From assembly GCA_946011705.1 (NCBI GenBank), contig CAMGCA010000137.1:1-5903 (forward strand): DNA of 5,903 nucleotides. The letters run 5' to 3'. The stretch comes from an uncultured Clostridia bacterium. GTDB taxonomy: Bacteria > Bacillota > Clostridia > Oscillospirales > Oscillospiraceae. This document shows positions 4,811 through 5,903 of this stretch, piece by piece (position 1 is the first letter of the stretch; each line of letters opens with the position of its first letter). The position numbers were made by a program, and so were the translations under genes. A model generated the notes under the pieces. The model did not search any database, was not told the origin of the DNA, and saw only the letters and a list, made by a program, of their open reading frames with translations.

Positions 4811-5605
4811 TCACTCTGCACTGAGTTCGATGCGGTCGTTGCTGATGCCCTGCTGGTGGAAAACTTTCAGCAGCTTCTCCGGAGTCATTTCCGCCCGCTC
4901 CTGTCCGGCGATGTCCAGCACGATGGTGCCGCCCTTCATCATAATGGTGCGGTTGCCAAGGGACAGAGCCGAGGGAATGTTGTGGGTGATCATCAGGCAG
5001 GTGATGCCGTTTTCCGCTACAATTTGTTTCGTCAGAGCCAGCACCTTTTCCGCCGTGGCGGGGTCAAGGGCGGCGGTGTGCTCGTCCAGCAGCAGCAGCT
5101 TGGGAGTGACCATGGTGGCCATGAGCAGGGTCAGAGCCTGCCGCTGTCCGCCGGACAGCAGTCCCACAGGGTGATCCATCCGATCCTCCAGACCCAGCCC
5201 CAGCTGGCTTAAGCGCTCCCGGAAGTCCTTGCGGTCAGACCGGGAAATCATGGAGAAGGGGGAGGTGCCGGAGGAGGCCCGCATATAGGCCAGCGCCAGA
5301 TTTTCCTCAATGGTCATGCTGGGGGCGGTGCCCTTCAGAGGATCCTGGAACATCCGGCCAATGAACTTACTGCGCTTAAAGTCCGGCAGGCTTGTGATGT
5401 TCTGCCCGTCCAGACGGATATCGCCGCTGTCCACCGGGAAGGTACCGGCGATGGCGTTGAAGAGCGTGGACTTGCCAGCGCCGTTGGAGCCGAGAATGGT
5501 GACAAAGTCGCCCATCTGGAGGTGCAGACTCAGGTTCGTCAGGGCCTTCTTTTCGTTGATGGTGCCCGGGTTGAAGGTCTTGGAAATGTTCGTAATCTTC
5601 AGCAT
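4811..5605 (-). CDS. ABC transporter ATP-binding protein (COG1101-like)
   Basis: This is a complete 264-residue ATPase. Walker A is GSNGAGKST (residues 39-47), the Q-loop is in RMFQDP (84-89), the ABC signature is LSGGQRQ (150-156), Walker B is KLLLLDEHTAALD (169-181), and the switch histidine is H208 (ITH). The 'DEHTAALD' form, rather than the common DEPTSALD, together with the LivH-like permease next door, points to the COG1101/COG4120 transporter group. Streptococcal TrpXYZ-type tryptophan uptake systems belong to this group; the substrate here is not shown by the sequence, as the binding protein gene lies outside the window. The ATG at 5605 is one base after the permease stop, with GGGAGGG seven to eight bases upstream inside the permease gene. 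It acts at the inner face of the cytoplasmic membrane to power import. Confidence 0.92.
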   Translation of the reverse strand: MLKITNISKTFNPGTINEKKALTNLSLHLQMGDFVTILGSNGAGKSTLFNAIAGTFPVDSGDIRLDGQNITSLPDFKRSKFIGRMFQDPLKGTAPSMTIEENLALAYMRASSGTSPFSMISRSDRKDFRERLSQLGLGLEDRMDHPVGLLSGGQRQALTLLMATMVTPKLLLLDEHTAALDPATAEKVLALTKQIVAENGITCLMITHNIPSALSLGNRTIMMKGGTIVLDIAGQERAEMTPEKLLKVFHQQGISNDRIELSAE

Positions 5606-5606
5606 C

Positions 5607-5903
5607 TTACTTCCCTCCCTTGGCGGTGGCGGGCTTGAGGCGCGCTTTGATGGCGGGCAGGCCGATGGCCAGGGCCACGATGACGGCGGAAATCAGCTTT
5701 AAGCACTCGCTGGGCAGATCCATGCGCAGGGCAATGGCGATGATGAAGCGGTAGACAATGGAGCCAAAAACCGCCCCCAGAATTTTCAGCCAGGTCTTGC
5801 CCTTGGGAAGCAAGGTCTCGCCGATAATCAGGGAGGCCAGGCCGATGATGACCATGCCGGTGCCCAGGTTAATGTCGGCGGTCTTCTGGTACTGGGCCAG
5901 CAC
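5607..5903 (-). CDS. ABC transporter permease, C-terminal part (COG4120-like)
   Basis: Only the last 98 or so residues are inside the window; the gene continues past the right edge, so the apparent GTG at the edge is not a start. The visible part has LAQYQKTADINLGTGMVIIG, a conserved loop leading into a helix, then three hydrophobic spans at about residues 15-34, 38-61 and 68-85 and a short basic tail. LAQYQ...D.N.G.G....GLAS.IIGE is characteristic of LivH-like permeases of the COG4120 group, which pair with the COG1101 ATPase. The stop is one base before the ATPase start, so the two genes form one operon. A substrate-binding protein gene of the TrpX kind would be expected farther upstream on the same strand. 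Confidence 0.88.
   Translation of the reverse strand: MLAQYQKTADINLGTGMVIIGLASLIIGETLLPKGKTWLKILGAVFGSIVYRFIIAIALRMDLPSECLKLISAVIVALAIGLPAIKARLKPATAKGGK

Noticed and set aside
4529..5212. Long + strand frame of 227 codons across the element and the ATPase gene
   Set aside because: It runs through both inverted repeats and antisense to the ATPase gene, with no family features and no ribosome binding site; it is a by-product of the GC-rich opposite strand.

Overview
The window reads as chromosomal DNA of a fairly GC-rich member of the Clostridia, most likely a gut Oscillospiraceae/Ruminococcaceae relative. The grounds are strong AGGAGG ribosome binding sites, tightly packed and overlapping genes, the style of the protein families, and an inverted-repeat element of a kind scattered through such genomes. 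The genus cannot be fixed from the sequence alone.

Layout. The left part (about 47-1664, + strand) holds two overlapping genes: a phosphatidylglycerol lysyltransferase-domain (DUF2156) protein and a GNAT acetyltransferase, closed by a strong hairpin terminator at 1668-1697. The first gene has a disturbed 5' end: family-like coding runs upstream of its first ATG but meets an in-frame TAG at 59-61. Everything to the right is on the - strand. Read in the direction of transcription it runs: end of an ABC permease (cut by the window edge) and its ATPase; a terminator split by a 198-bp mobile inverted-repeat element; an ECF sigma factor and its overlapping membrane anti-sigma partner; a small PspC-domain protein and an overlapping four-helix membrane protein; a terminator; then a strong promoter driving a TraX-family membrane protein, which converges on the DUF2156/GNAT pair.

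How the genes work together. The sigma and anti-sigma genes overlap as ATGA and probably form an autoregulated envelope-stress switch. The PspC and DUF2975-like genes overlap as GTGA and lie 75 bp downstream, so they are plausible members of the same envelope response, though this is inferred. The ABC pair resembles the LivH-like permease plus 'DEHTAALD' ATPase systems (COG4120/COG1101) linked to substrate-binding proteins of the TrpX type. TraX and the DUF2156/GNAT pair look like separate transcription units.

Most notable observation: the element at 4592-4789 has perfect 18-bp terminal inverted repeats and a 10-bp direct repeat on each side. Removing it and one repeat copy restores a rho-independent terminator for the ABC operon, with the target duplication centred on the terminator's loop. 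Because the element is itself self-complementary, the terminator arms can still meet at the base of a longer stem ahead of the T6 tract. A second, nested inverted repeat of the TGTCATTGCGAG...GGCAATCCG type fills the inside of the element.
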